From: Paracoccaceae bacterium
Lineage (GTDB): Bacteria > Pseudomonadota > Alphaproteobacteria > Rhodobacterales > Rhodobacteraceae
NCBI GenBank assembly: GCA_020832445.1
Contig: JAFIEO010000060.1
Coordinates: forward strand, 1-56,256
DNA length: 56,256 bases
Reading direction: 5' to 3'
Shown piece after piece: positions 1 through 7,424 of the stretch (position 1 is its first letter; each line of letters begins with the position of its first letter). The notes beneath the pieces are model-generated. The model did not search any database and was not told the DNA's origin. It saw nothing but the letters and a program-made list of their open reading frames with translations. Both the position numbers and the translations under genes were made by a program.

Positions 1-1
1 T

Positions 2-109
2 GTCGAACCCTTCGCGTATCTCAAGGCAACCCTAACCGCTATCGCGAACGGTCATCCCCAGAACCGCATCGACGACCTGCTGCCATGGAACTTCAAGCCG
101 TCAAGCTGA
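2..109 (+). mobile_element. IS66-family transposase, C-terminal end (cut by window edge)
   Basis: The frame is open from the first bases of the window and encodes 35 residues beginning VEPFAYL and ending PWNFKPSS. This matches the conserved C-terminal tail of IS66-type (TnpC) transposases, which typically end in ...NGHPQ.RIDDLLPWNFKP. The rest of the gene and the two accessory IS66 genes would lie to the left of the window. An inverted-repeat-like sequence follows 11 bases after the stop, so the right end of the element appears intact. The family assignment rests on this short but distinctive tail. Confidence 0.85.
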
Positions 110-120
110 AAGCTCGGTGA

Positions 121-138
121 TCCGTAGCGAACGCTTAC
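121..138. repeat. Probable right terminal inverted repeat of the IS66-type element
   Basis: The bases TCCGTAGCGAACGCTTAC, read on the minus strand, begin GTAAGCG, the usual terminal sequence of IS66-family inverted repeats. They sit just after the transposase stop. The partner repeat would be outside the window, so the pairing cannot be checked. IS66 elements usually duplicate 8 bp of target, which would start at 139. Confidence 0.65.
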
Positions 139-330
139 GAAAGATCGTCAGATCGGGGCTACTAGAGCCTCTTCCCGAGGCGTTATCTGAGTACAAGAAG
201 GCAGACTCGGCACAACTGTCTTCGTACCGTTGATGCTGCTTCCTGACGATGATGCGCAGGAGGAAGTCCGCCGATGGCTGTGTCTGGCGATTCTGGATGG
301 CTTTGGGATTCTTGCTGATTTTTTTTTGAT
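139..330. other. Non-coding or decayed stretch between IS66 end and first glycan-locus gene
   Basis: No convincing gene is visible. One frame reads ...VFVPLMLLPDDDAQEEVRRW... without a start codon that makes sense and ends near the next gene, so it may be a remnant of a gene broken by the IS insertion. The stretch ends in a T-run (about 319-328) immediately before the following start codon. Confidence 0.4.
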
Positions 331-1014
331 GTGTATACCCCACTGAAAAGCTTGCAGTGTAGGATAGTGCGAATGCGAGGAAAAATCATAGAGTTGAGTG
401 TCTGTACTGCGCGTAGTCTTTATAATCTCGCTAAATATGGAGTTGATGCACCAAGATGTAATCAAAAGGTTTGGATTGCTCCATTCGTCGATGACATTTT
501 CCATGGAAAGCTTCGCTCACATCAGGGTGAGTTTCTGTCTGGAAAAGTTTTGACATCCGACTGGCCCTTTAAAAAGGATAGACTCCTAACGAAACAGGGG
601 AAAATGCGAATTTGCTATCGTAGATGGGTGGACGGAATGACTTGGGAGGATGCTGGCGCATATAAATGGATGGAGCAATCCATAGAAGAGCATGGGATAG
701 TGGACGGTTGTAAGAATAGAGAGGATATAGTTGAGCGCTACGAACGATTGGATAAAGTTTATCACGACGTTAAGAGTGCTAGGGGGTTTCATGACGATTT
801 TTATGTCAATGTTCATATTGGGCCTGATGGAACCCTTTTTTTTGGGCATGGTGGCGGTGCGCATAGAATAGCCATCGCGAATATATTAAAATTGCCAGTT
901 CGAGCTAAAATTGGCCTTGTGCACTTCGATGGCTTTCCTCGCTTGCTTGAGTTGCGTCAGAGAAAGAAGGACTTTAGCCATCCTACTTATTCTATAGCGT
1001 CCAATCCGAGCTAG
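331..1014 (+). CDS. ParB/sulfiredoxin-like domain protein of a glycan locus (copy A)
   Basis: This 227-aa protein is of unknown function. Its C-terminal third (about residues 163-202) reads as a conserved strand, then GPDGTLFFGHGGGAHRIAIA, then a leucine/proline turn and LVHFD. This resembles the nucleotide-binding G-x-HR block of the ParB N-terminal/sulfiredoxin fold. The central part carries SDWPFKK, a YRRW..GMTWED..AY block, and an acidic helix starting CKNREDI. The protein encoded at 3080-3727 on the other strand shows the same order of motifs, so the two are homologues. Known members of this fold include CTP-binding ParB, sulfiredoxin and the small-molecule kinases SbnI/SerK; a nucleotide-dependent role in glycan synthesis is inference. 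The gene is AT-rich relative to the window, which suggests transfer. An alternative start lies at 373 (ATG). It converges on the glycosyltransferase that ends at 1011. Confidence 0.7.
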   Translation: MYTPLKSLQCRIVRMRGKIIELSVCTARSLYNLAKYGVDAPRCNQKVWIAPFVDDIFHGKLRSHQGEFLSGKVLTSDWPFKKDRLLTKQGKMRICYRRWVDGMTWEDAGAYKWMEQSIEEHGIVDGCKNREDIVERYERLDKVYHDVKSARGFHDDFYVNVHIGPDGTLFFGHGGGAHRIAIANILKLPVRAKIGLVHFDGFPRLLELRQRKKDFSHPTYSIASNPS

Positions 1015-2138
1015 TTCAGCTTCGATTGATACGAATGTATCAAATCACTTAACCGGCGCGCCCTTGCCTCCCAAGAGTAGCGTTCGATGAAAAGCTGTCG
1101 TCCAGTCTGTCCTAGTCTTGTACGGAGGTCAGTATCCTCCCGCAACTGCGACAGAGCACGGCACCATGCATCTACGTTGTCTGGCTCGCACAGCAGAGCA
1201 TTCACGTCGTGATGTAGGACCTCTCTGAGGTTCGGTTGATCGGACGCGACTATTGGCAAGCCTGCTGCCATATACTCAAAAGCCTTTAGGGGAGATGTCC
1301 ACTGGCTGATATTATGTGTTTTGCTTTCGGCTGTGCCAACAAAGTTTTGATTGGGCAGCAGCGCGACGTCGAAGCTTCTCAAGTAACCTGCTGTCTGTGA
1401 ATGCGGCACATATCCTCGAAAGCAAAGGTTCGGAAGATTTCCAATTTTCGCCTTCCAGTGGGCGATATCGGCCTTTGTACCTCCTACAATTTCAAAATCT
1501 GCCCAGGGACAACGGGGCGCCATGGCCGCAATTACCTCCATCCCTTTGCCCTGATACAAATGACCCAGGAAGCCCGCGCGAATCCGACCGGGCGCAACGG
1601 GAGGCAATGCCGGTGGCGTGTCTACTAGGATTGGGTCGGCGCCATCAGGGGCGACGATGACGCAATTCGGATCGCAGTCCAGATCAGCGATAACCTGCTG
1701 ACGCAAGGCTTCGGTGATGACCACAATCAGCGGACGGCGTGCGATCCGAAGATAGGCACGCATAGTGCGTATAGATTCCGGCTGGTGCAGTTCGACCACT
1801 GCGCGCCAGCCAAAGAATTCTGCAAAATTGGCCGCCCTCGGCAGGCGCGTGTATATCACATCAGCGCCTTTTCTACGTGCTCTCCACAGTGCTGACAGAA
1901 TGTACCGTATCATCCTCGCCCGTCCTTTGGGCCACCTGATCAAGCTTAGGTCAAAGGATGGGGAAACCGCATAATGCGCATAGATCGCCTTCTGCGCGAC
2001 AGGTGGATCAGCCGGCATAGCCACGAGAGTTACCTCTATACCTGTTCGCTCAAAGGCTTGGGCCATTTTCATCACATGCACTGAGTTCGCTGCCACGGAC
2101 GGCAGCTGAGAGTGCGAGATGTAAAAGAGCCTATTCAT
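1011..2138 (-). CDS. Glycosyltransferase family 4 (GT-B fold)
   Basis: This 375-aa protein probably transfers a sugar from a nucleotide donor onto a growing surface glycan at the inner face of the membrane. It opens with a beta-strand and SQLPSVAANSVHVMKMAQ, typical of the N-terminal Rossmann domain of GT4 enzymes. The C-terminal domain has AGFLGHLYQGKG and the donor-binding segment KAFEYMAAGLPIVASDQPNLREV, which contains the E-x7-E-like pair of the family. The ATG at 2138 is preferred because it overlaps the stop of the upstream gene by 8 bases (ATGAATAG); a longer reading to 2165 lacks such support. It is co-directional with the kinase-like gene upstream, suggesting an operon 3060-1011. The sugar specificity cannot be read from the sequence. 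Confidence 0.88.
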   Translation of the reverse strand: MNRLFYISHSQLPSVAANSVHVMKMAQAFERTGIEVTLVAMPADPPVAQKAIYAHYAVSPSFDLSLIRWPKGRARMIRYILSALWRARRKGADVIYTRLPRAANFAEFFGWRAVVELHQPESIRTMRAYLRIARRPLIVVITEALRQQVIADLDCDPNCVIVAPDGADPILVDTPPALPPVAPGRIRAGFLGHLYQGKGMEVIAAMAPRCPWADFEIVGGTKADIAHWKAKIGNLPNLCFRGYVPHSQTAGYLRSFDVALLPNQNFVGTAESKTHNISQWTSPLKAFEYMAAGLPIVASDQPNLREVLHHDVNALLCEPDNVDAWCRALSQLREDTDLRTRLGQTGRQLFIERYSWEARARRLSDLIHSYQSKLN

Positions 2139-3060
2139 GTGACAGGCCAATTCTAGAACAATCAAAAGGAAGATGCCTCGCGGGGGCGATGGTTCTGGAT
2201 GCCATTAGCGATTGGCAATTTTGCATGTCACCACCGATGAACGCGGATCCTGCCTCTCTCATGATCCACGCTTGGGCGAGGCGATCTAAAACCTCTGGCC
2301 TTGGCGGCGTGCCGTCAAACCACTTCCCTGCAAGTATGTTGCGACCGTCGACCGAGAGCGGGCGCAGGGCATTACAAAGATCGAGCAACGGCATACTGCC
2401 GATGCAAAGCAGTTCATTGTCAATGCATACTATCCTACCGTCGGATCTACGCAGAAGGTTATCCGGTGATACATCGGGGTGCATGACGACATGCGCATCT
2501 GAGGTGCTTTCTGCGGCGGCAAGGCAGTTATCCAGACGATAGAGGTCGCCAGAAAGCGCAGCAGCGCGCTGGTAGCGTGGTACAATGAAATCGCGCAGAT
2601 AACAAAATCCTGCTGGTGGCAGTTCACCCAGCGCAAGGGCGTGTATGCGCCTTAATGTCAGTTCCTGCTGCGCTTCAATATCAGCCGTCAGGAGAGTGCC
2701 CTCAACCCATTCAGCAATTACCCAAGCGCCGCGCACCTCCAACACCGCTGGAAATATATCTGGTAGGGCTGAACTGACCGCTGCAATGAACCGCGCTTGA
2801 TCCTCCGAATATGCCTCGTATAGCTTTACATCCTGTGCCTTATAGCGCGCGCGCAGCACGGCACGCCCTGCCTTGTTGGTGATTAGGTTTCCGCGCATAT
2901 TTCCGATCGGCCGAATATCATCTAGCCCGAAAAAATCGACGCTTTGTCGTGTATCGGAACGGCCACGCAGCTTGCGTGCGGTATGTGAAAGGAACCATCT
3001 CAGTGGCATGCGTAAAACTTTGCTTTCTGAGCCGCTTTGTTTGTGATGTGCCGATGACAC
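2131..3060 (-). CDS. Aminoglycoside-phosphotransferase-fold (kinase-like) protein
   Basis: This 309-aa protein carries the APH/choline-kinase catalytic loop HPDVSPDN (about 194-201). The following metal-binding segment reads IDNE (213-216) where an ID.D/DFG-type motif is usual. An N-terminal lobe with AVLRARYKAQDVKLYEAYSED is consistent with the ATP-binding lobe. APH-fold proteins phosphorylate hydroxyls of small molecules, sugars or lipids. Here it sits between a glycosyltransferase and a ParB/Srx-like gene, so phosphorylation of a sugar, lipid carrier or glycan decoration is plausible but inferred. The 3060 start is GTG with no clear Shine-Dalgarno sequence; an ATG at 3009 (MPLRWFL) is an alternative. 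The 3' end overlaps the glycosyltransferase start by 8 bases. Confidence 0.75.
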   Translation of the reverse strand: MSSAHHKQSGSESKVLRMPLRWFLSHTARKLRGRSDTRQSVDFFGLDDIRPIGNMRGNLITNKAGRAVLRARYKAQDVKLYEAYSEDQARFIAAVSSALPDIFPAVLEVRGAWVIAEWVEGTLLTADIEAQQELTLRRIHALALGELPPAGFCYLRDFIVPRYQRAAALSGDLYRLDNCLAAAESTSDAHVVMHPDVSPDNLLRRSDGRIVCIDNELLCIGSMPLLDLCNALRPLSVDGRNILAGKWFDGTPPRPEVLDRLAQAWIMREAGSAFIGGDMQNCQSLMASRTIAPARHLPFDCSRIGLSHE

Positions 3061-3079
3061 GTGACAGGAGTCACGAACG

Positions 3080-3727
3080 TCAACCCTTCACGTTGATCGT
3101 GTCAAGTAGGAAGCGGTTGACTTTCTGGCCCGGAAAGATGCCGGGGGTCGCGACAACTTCGTCCAGAAGATCCATGTGCATGAAGTAAATCTGTATAGGT
3201 ACTGTCGGAAGCTGCAGTACAGACGCGATCGCGAAACGGTTGTTTCCTCCCGCTAGCTTCATGATGTTGCCGTCGCGTCCCATAATGCAGCCGATTTCAT
3301 TTCCACGACGACCCATCAATTGATATCCAGGTGTCACTTTTCCGTCTTTCTCAATGTCACGAAATATTCTTACATAGCCTTGCAGTTGCGCAAGAAGCCG
3401 TTCCTTAGTTTCAAAGCCAAGTCGAGGGTTCCCTCGCGACTGTCGCTCTCTGTGATAATGATAAGCGGTCGTGTCCTTTATAGACACGTTCTCGAAAAAA
3501 TATTCCTTATAGAACAGGTAGCGAGGATCGCTTTTCTGAACCTTGGAAACAGGACTTTTGCGCAGGTCCCAATCACCTGGCCTAAAGAGCTTCCCTATCT
3601 TTCTTTCAGGCTTTGGAACGCCCCCACATTTGAAACAGATCATATTTGTTGGAACAGTAAAATATGGACGGATCTGATGCGTTCCTGATTTCAAATGGCG
3701 AAGCGTATAAGACATGATCCAATTCAT
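3080..3727 (-). CDS. ParB/sulfiredoxin-like domain protein of a glycan locus (copy B)
   Basis: This 215-aa protein is a divergent homologue of the product of 331-1014. Shared features in the same order are GK(L/V)..GDWDLRK, a (F)Y(K/R)..F..V...DT.AY block, a helix starting (K/R)E.L......Y, then GRDGNIM.LAGGNNRFAIA, a leucine/proline turn and MHMD. The GG-N-NR signature corresponds to the G-x-HR block of ParB/Srx domains, with the histidine replaced by asparagine. An N-terminal FKCGG is present but no full zinc finger. Starts at 3727 or 3715 (both ATG) are possible. Its neighbours are a GT2 glycosyltransferase upstream and the kinase-like gene downstream, all on the minus strand. Function is unknown; a nucleotide-dependent modification step in glycan assembly is inference. 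Confidence 0.68.
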   Translation of the reverse strand: MNWIMSYTLRHLKSGTHQIRPYFTVPTNMICFKCGGVPKPERKIGKLFRPGDWDLRKSPVSKVQKSDPRYLFYKEYFFENVSIKDTTAYHYHRERQSRGNPRLGFETKERLLAQLQGYVRIFRDIEKDGKVTPGYQLMGRRGNEIGCIMGRDGNIMKLAGGNNRFAIASVLQLPTVPIQIYFMHMDLLDEVVATPGIFPGQKVNRFLLDTINVKG

Positions 3728-3762
3728 TTAGAACCCTCGGCGTCTCAAGTTTAAAAATATTT

Positions 3763-4515
3763 TTACGCTTTACTGCGACGAAGAAGTCCGCGGAAGTAGT
3801 CTCTAGCTATTCCCAAAATCAGTCGAAGCGCCTTGCTAAGCGCCCCAAGTGTTCCATAAAGGTGCCTATACCTCCATATGAATCGGAGCCTATACTTTTT
3901 TTCATTACGAAGGCGTGGCCCATCGTGCGGACGAAGTATCGCGGCGGCATTATATGCAATCGAGACCTTTTCCCCTGTTTCAAGTACATCAATTGCGAAT
4001 GCCTTATCATTCGAAACCCTGAGATGCTCTGTGAAGCCTCCAACCCGCCAGAAAAGTTCTTTCTCTATAAGAAGATTTTGTCCACCGGTTCCAGGGTTCC
4101 GACGCAGCAAAACTGGTATGGTCAACGTTTCTTCGCTCGGACACTTGTAGCGCTCTACGCGGCCGTCGCGAAAGACGTCCTTGCGTCCATAAACACAACG
4201 TGTCCCTTCTGCCTGTAAGACTGACCAGGTTTCACGCAAGAAATCTTGATCCCACCAATCATCATCATCCAGGAATGCCAAATGTGTGCCGTTAGCCATT
4301 GCCGCGCCAAAGTTGCGTGAGCGCGAAGCCCCGACACGTGGTGGCAAGCGATAGACCTTAACTCCCTTGGGAAGGTTCGCGGTGTCTACATCGATTGTGC
4401 CGTTGTCCACGATGATCACTTCGTGCGGTGATAGGCTTTGTGCCAGTACAGAGCCGGTCGCCTTCTGCAAAAACTCAGCAGGGCGGTCACAAGTTGGAAT
4501 AATGACTGAGATCAT
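3763..4515 (-). CDS. Glycosyltransferase family 2 (GT-A fold)
   Basis: This 250-aa inverting-type glycosyltransferase starts with the classic GT2 opening MISVIIPTCDRPAEFLQKA, followed by EVIIVDNGT and the metal/nucleotide-binding DXD-type motif FLDDDDWW (around residues 82-89). A later GTGGQNLLIEKELFWRVGGF segment fits the acceptor-side part of GT2 enzymes. The ATG at 4515 is chosen because it begins exactly at the conserved strand and has AAGG upstream; an in-frame reading to 4611 would add 32 unlikely residues. It is probably the first gene of the minus-strand set 4515-1011, divergent from the wbpB-type gene at 4751. Donor and acceptor sugars are unknown. Confidence 0.9.
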   Translation of the reverse strand: MISVIIPTCDRPAEFLQKATGSVLAQSLSPHEVIIVDNGTIDVDTANLPKGVKVYRLPPRVGASRSRNFGAAMANGTHLAFLDDDDWWDQDFLRETWSVLQAEGTRCVYGRKDVFRDGRVERYKCPSEETLTIPVLLRRNPGTGGQNLLIEKELFWRVGGFTEHLRVSNDKAFAIDVLETGEKVSIAYNAAAILRPHDGPRLRNEKKYRLRFIWRYRHLYGTLGALSKALRLILGIARDYFRGLLRRSKA

Positions 4516-4750
4516 AGGTCGACCTTGGATTATCTCATAAAGGTTGCCATTACACTGCAAGTTATGTGGAATCCAAGATATTTTTTCCTTTAGTACGTCC
4601 GTTGCCCTCAATAGCCCTTAGATTTGTGGGCTCCCTTCCTTGGAACTGAAACACACCTAGCTTGTGCTTCCCGTTCACCGACTTTATGAACAATGTCAGC
4701 TGTGTCGCATAAGACCGCTGCAACTTTCTTGCCAGGGAGCAATAGGTGTA

Positions 4751-5701
4751 ATGATCACAAAGTACGCTTTAATTGGTGCGGCGGGGTATATTGCGCCCCG
4801 CCATATGAAAGCGATCCGCGAAACTGGCGGTGTACTCTCTACTGCCTACGATGTGAACGATAGCGTTGGCGTCATAGATAGCCACTTTCCCGATGCAGCG
4901 TTTTTCACTGAGTTTGAACAGTTCGAAGCCGATGTCTATGCTCGTAAGGTGCGTGGCGATGCGCTCAATTACATCGGGATCTGTTCGCCCAACTACCTTC
5001 ACAAAGCCCATTCAAGTTTCACGCTGCGCGCAGGGTCAGATGCAATTTGTGAAAAGCCTCTCGTGCTTGACCCTGCAGACCTCGACGATTTGATCGCGGT
5101 AGAAAAAGAAACGGGCCGTAGGATCAACTCAATCTTGCAACTACGCCTGCACCCGTCGATCGTCGCGCTGAAAAAAAAGATAGAGGCGGGTCCGACGGAT
5201 CGCATTTATGATGTCGATCTGGGATATTTCACTTCGCGAGGGACTTGGTACCACGCATCCTGGAAAGGGGTCGAACAAAAATCAGGCGGGATCGCGACCA
5301 ACATAGGTGTACATTTCTACGATATGCTGGCCTTTGTGTTTGGAGCGATCAAGACCTCAGTGGTTCATCATCGGTCTCTGGATGCTGCGGCGGGCTATCT
5401 GGAATTTGAAAAGGCCCGCGTGCGCTGGGTAATGTCGATCAATCGATCGCACCTTCCTCCGCAAACCCCAACAGGGCAATCGACCTATCGCTCAATCACC
5501 GTCGATGGCGAAGAAATCGAATTTTCGAACGGCTTTACCGATCTGCATACGGCCAGCTATCAAGCGATCCTGAACGGCAAGGGATTTGGACTTGATGTCG
5601 TGCGCCCTTCAATTGAAGCGGTTAGCAGCATTCGCACTGCCGCGATCGAACCGAGCAAGGGCGAACGTCACCCCAACCTAGCAAAAGTGTTAAGCTCATG
5701 A
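4751..5701 (+). CDS. wbpB: UDP-GlcNAcA 3-dehydrogenase (Gfo/Idh/MocA family, WbpB/WlbA type)
   Basis: The 316-aa enzyme is predicted to oxidise C3 of UDP-N-acetylglucosaminuronic acid with NAD, feeding the aminotransferase encoded at 6274. The N-terminus MITKYALIGAAGYIAPRHM is the Rossmann dinucleotide-binding site of the WbpB/WlbA subgroup; EKPLVLDPADLDDL is the conserved EKP loop; GGIATNIGVHFYDM is the catalytic GG...N.G.H..D block. The start at 4751 is supported by GGGAG upstream; an upstream in-frame ATG (4664) would add 29 unrelated residues. It overlaps the acyltransferase gene by four bases (ATGA), so the three-gene set 4751-7395 is an operon. The subgroup is assigned from the neighbouring wbpD- and wbpE-type genes as well as from sequence. 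Confidence 0.88.
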   Translation: MITKYALIGAAGYIAPRHMKAIRETGGVLSTAYDVNDSVGVIDSHFPDAAFFTEFEQFEADVYARKVRGDALNYIGICSPNYLHKAHSSFTLRAGSDAICEKPLVLDPADLDDLIAVEKETGRRINSILQLRLHPSIVALKKKIEAGPTDRIYDVDLGYFTSRGTWYHASWKGVEQKSGGIATNIGVHFYDMLAFVFGAIKTSVVHHRSLDAAAGYLEFEKARVRWVMSINRSHLPPQTPTGQSTYRSITVDGEEIEFSNGFTDLHTASYQAILNGKGFGLDVVRPSIEAVSSIRTAAIEPSKGERHPNLAKVLSS

Positions 5702-6270
5702 CCGAAAAGGGCTATTTCGTTCATGAAAGCGCATTCGTAGACGCACCAGTGTCCATTGGCGAAGGTACCAAGATTTGGCACTTCGTGCACGTGTTGGCGC
5801 ATACGATTATTGGTCGGAATTGTGTTCTCGGTCAGAACGTCATGGCAGGGCCACATGTCAGGATTGGCGACGGCTGTAAGATTCAGAACAATGTTGCCCT
5901 GTATAAGGGCGTCACACTGGAGGCTGACGTTTTCTGCGGACCGTCGTGTGTTTTCACGAATGTTCTAACCCCGCGCGCCCATGTCGAGCGCAAGGATGAA
6001 TTTTCTGAAACGCTTGTCGGGCGCGGGGCCACGATCGGGGCCAATGCAACAATTGTCTGCGGCAACCAATTGGGAGCCTATTGTATGATCGCGGCCGGCG
6101 CCGTGGTAACCACTAACGTACCAGATTTTGCCCTGGTGGCAGGCATTCCAGCCCGCCGCATCGGCTGGGTCAGTCGTTCAGGCGAGAGGTTGGGCGAAGA
6201 TTTGGTATGCCCGCGCACTGGTGAATGCTACGCTGAAACAGACGGGCAACTTCGTTTGATGGAGGATTAA
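5698..6270 (+). CDS. wbpD: UDP-GlcNAc3NA N-acetyltransferase (WbpD/WlbB type)
   Basis: This 190-aa left-handed beta-helix acyltransferase is predicted to acetylate the 3-amino group of the UDP-aminouronate. Hexapeptide repeats run from about residue 10 to 145, including the characteristic KIWHFVHVLAHTIIG.NCVLGQNV start of WbpD/WlbB proteins and GAVVTTNVPDFALVAGIPAR near the end of the helix. A short C-terminal tail contains CPRTGECY, also typical of the subgroup. Its length matches the family. It is translationally coupled to the dehydrogenase through ATGA at 5698, and its stop is followed after three bases by the apparent start of the aminotransferase. Confidence 0.9.
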   Translation: MTEKGYFVHESAFVDAPVSIGEGTKIWHFVHVLAHTIIGRNCVLGQNVMAGPHVRIGDGCKIQNNVALYKGVTLEADVFCGPSCVFTNVLTPRAHVERKDEFSETLVGRGATIGANATIVCGNQLGAYCMIAAGAVVTTNVPDFALVAGIPARRIGWVSRSGERLGEDLVCPRTGECYAETDGQLRLMED

Positions 6271-6273
6271 GCT

Positions 6274-7395
6274 ATTCAGTTCATCGACCTTGCCGCGCAA
6301 CAGGCTCGGATTCGCAGCCAAATCGACGCCCGCATCTCGGCGGTTTTGGATCATGGCAGCTATATTATGGGCCCCGAAGTTGTCGAACTGGAACAGCAAC
6401 TGGCCGATTTCTGTGGGGCAAAGCACTGCATAAGCTGTGCCAACGGCACCGATGCCTTGCAACTGGCATTAATGGCCTTAGGAATCGGCTCCGGCGATGC
6501 GGTGTTCGTACCATCCTTTACTTTTGCGGCCTCCGCCGAAGTCGTGCCCTTAACGGGGGCTATACCTGTTTTTGTAGATATCGATATCGAAAGTTATACG
6601 ATGTCTGGCGACAGCCTTTTGCGCGCAATTGCTTACGCAAAATCGGTCGGCTTGCGCCCTAGACTGGTAATGCCTGTTGATCTTTTTGGCCGACCAGCAG
6701 AATATAACACACTGTCTGAAATTACGATAGCCCACGGTATGACTATGATCGGCGACAGTGCTCAAGGTTGGGGAGCACTCTATAACGGGCAGATGACTGG
6801 TACGTTCGCCGAAATAACTACCACCTCGTTCTTTCCTGCAAAACCGCTAGGCTGCTATGGCGATGGAGGCGCGTTATTCACCGACAGTGATGAACTAGCT
6901 TCTTTGTTGGACAGTCTTCGGGTCCATGGCAAGGGGGACGAAAAATACGACAACGTCCGCATTGGAGTGAATTCTCGGTTGGATACGCTGCAAGCGGCAA
7001 TTCTACTTGAAAAGCTGGCGATCTATGCTGACGAGATCGCGGCACGCCAGCGCTTGGCCGCGCGATACAATGCGGCGTTGGCATCCACTTTCATTGTGCC
7101 TGAAATGCCGAACCATATTATGTCGATCTGGGCGCAGTATACGCTGCGAGCCCAATCATCAGAACACCGGGCGCAGGTTTTGAACCAGCTGAAAGCAGCA
7201 GGCATTCCAACAGCAATATATTATCCTAAGCCCCTGCATGAGCAAACCGCTTTTCAAAATTTTCCAAGTGATCCCATGGGTTTGAAGCATAGTGAAATTG
7301 CCGCATCCTGCGTGTTTAGCTTGCCGATGAGCCCTTATCTAACACTTGAGGATCAGGATCAGGTCATCGGCGTATTGAAGACCGCCGTAGTTTGA
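6274..7395 (+). CDS. wbpE: UDP-3-keto-GlcNAcA aminotransferase (DegT/DnrJ/EryC1 family, WbpE type), AUU start
   Basis: This PLP enzyme (373 aa from 6274) is predicted to transfer an amino group to the C3-keto sugar made by the WbpB-type enzyme. The PLP lysine lies in TSFFPAKPLGCYGDGGA (K about 190), and GDSAQ (about 160) replaces the usual EDAAQ. The conserved family N-terminus (QFIDLAAQQARIRSQID) begins at 6274, where the codon is ATT. A stop (TAA 6268-6270) lies just upstream in the same frame, so no ATG/GTG/TTG can start there, and a GGAGG lies eight bases before the ATT. The first in-frame conventional starts (TTG 6340, ATG 6346) would delete more than 20 conserved residues. I therefore read it as a rare AUU start; a sequencing error cannot be excluded. 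Confidence 0.85.
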   Translation: MQFIDLAAQQARIRSQIDARISAVLDHGSYIMGPEVVELEQQLADFCGAKHCISCANGTDALQLALMALGIGSGDAVFVPSFTFAASAEVVPLTGAIPVFVDIDIESYTMSGDSLLRAIAYAKSVGLRPRLVMPVDLFGRPAEYNTLSEITIAHGMTMIGDSAQGWGALYNGQMTGTFAEITTTSFFPAKPLGCYGDGGALFTDSDELASLLDSLRVHGKGDEKYDNVRIGVNSRLDTLQAAILLEKLAIYADEIAARQRLAARYNAALASTFIVPEMPNHIMSIWAQYTLRAQSSEHRAQVLNQLKAAGIPTAIYYPKPLHEQTAFQNFPSDPMGLKHSEIAASCVFSLPMSPYLTLEDQDQVIGVLKTAVV

Positions 7396-7424
7396 ACTGT
7401 TCATTTGAAGATTGGAGTAATTTA

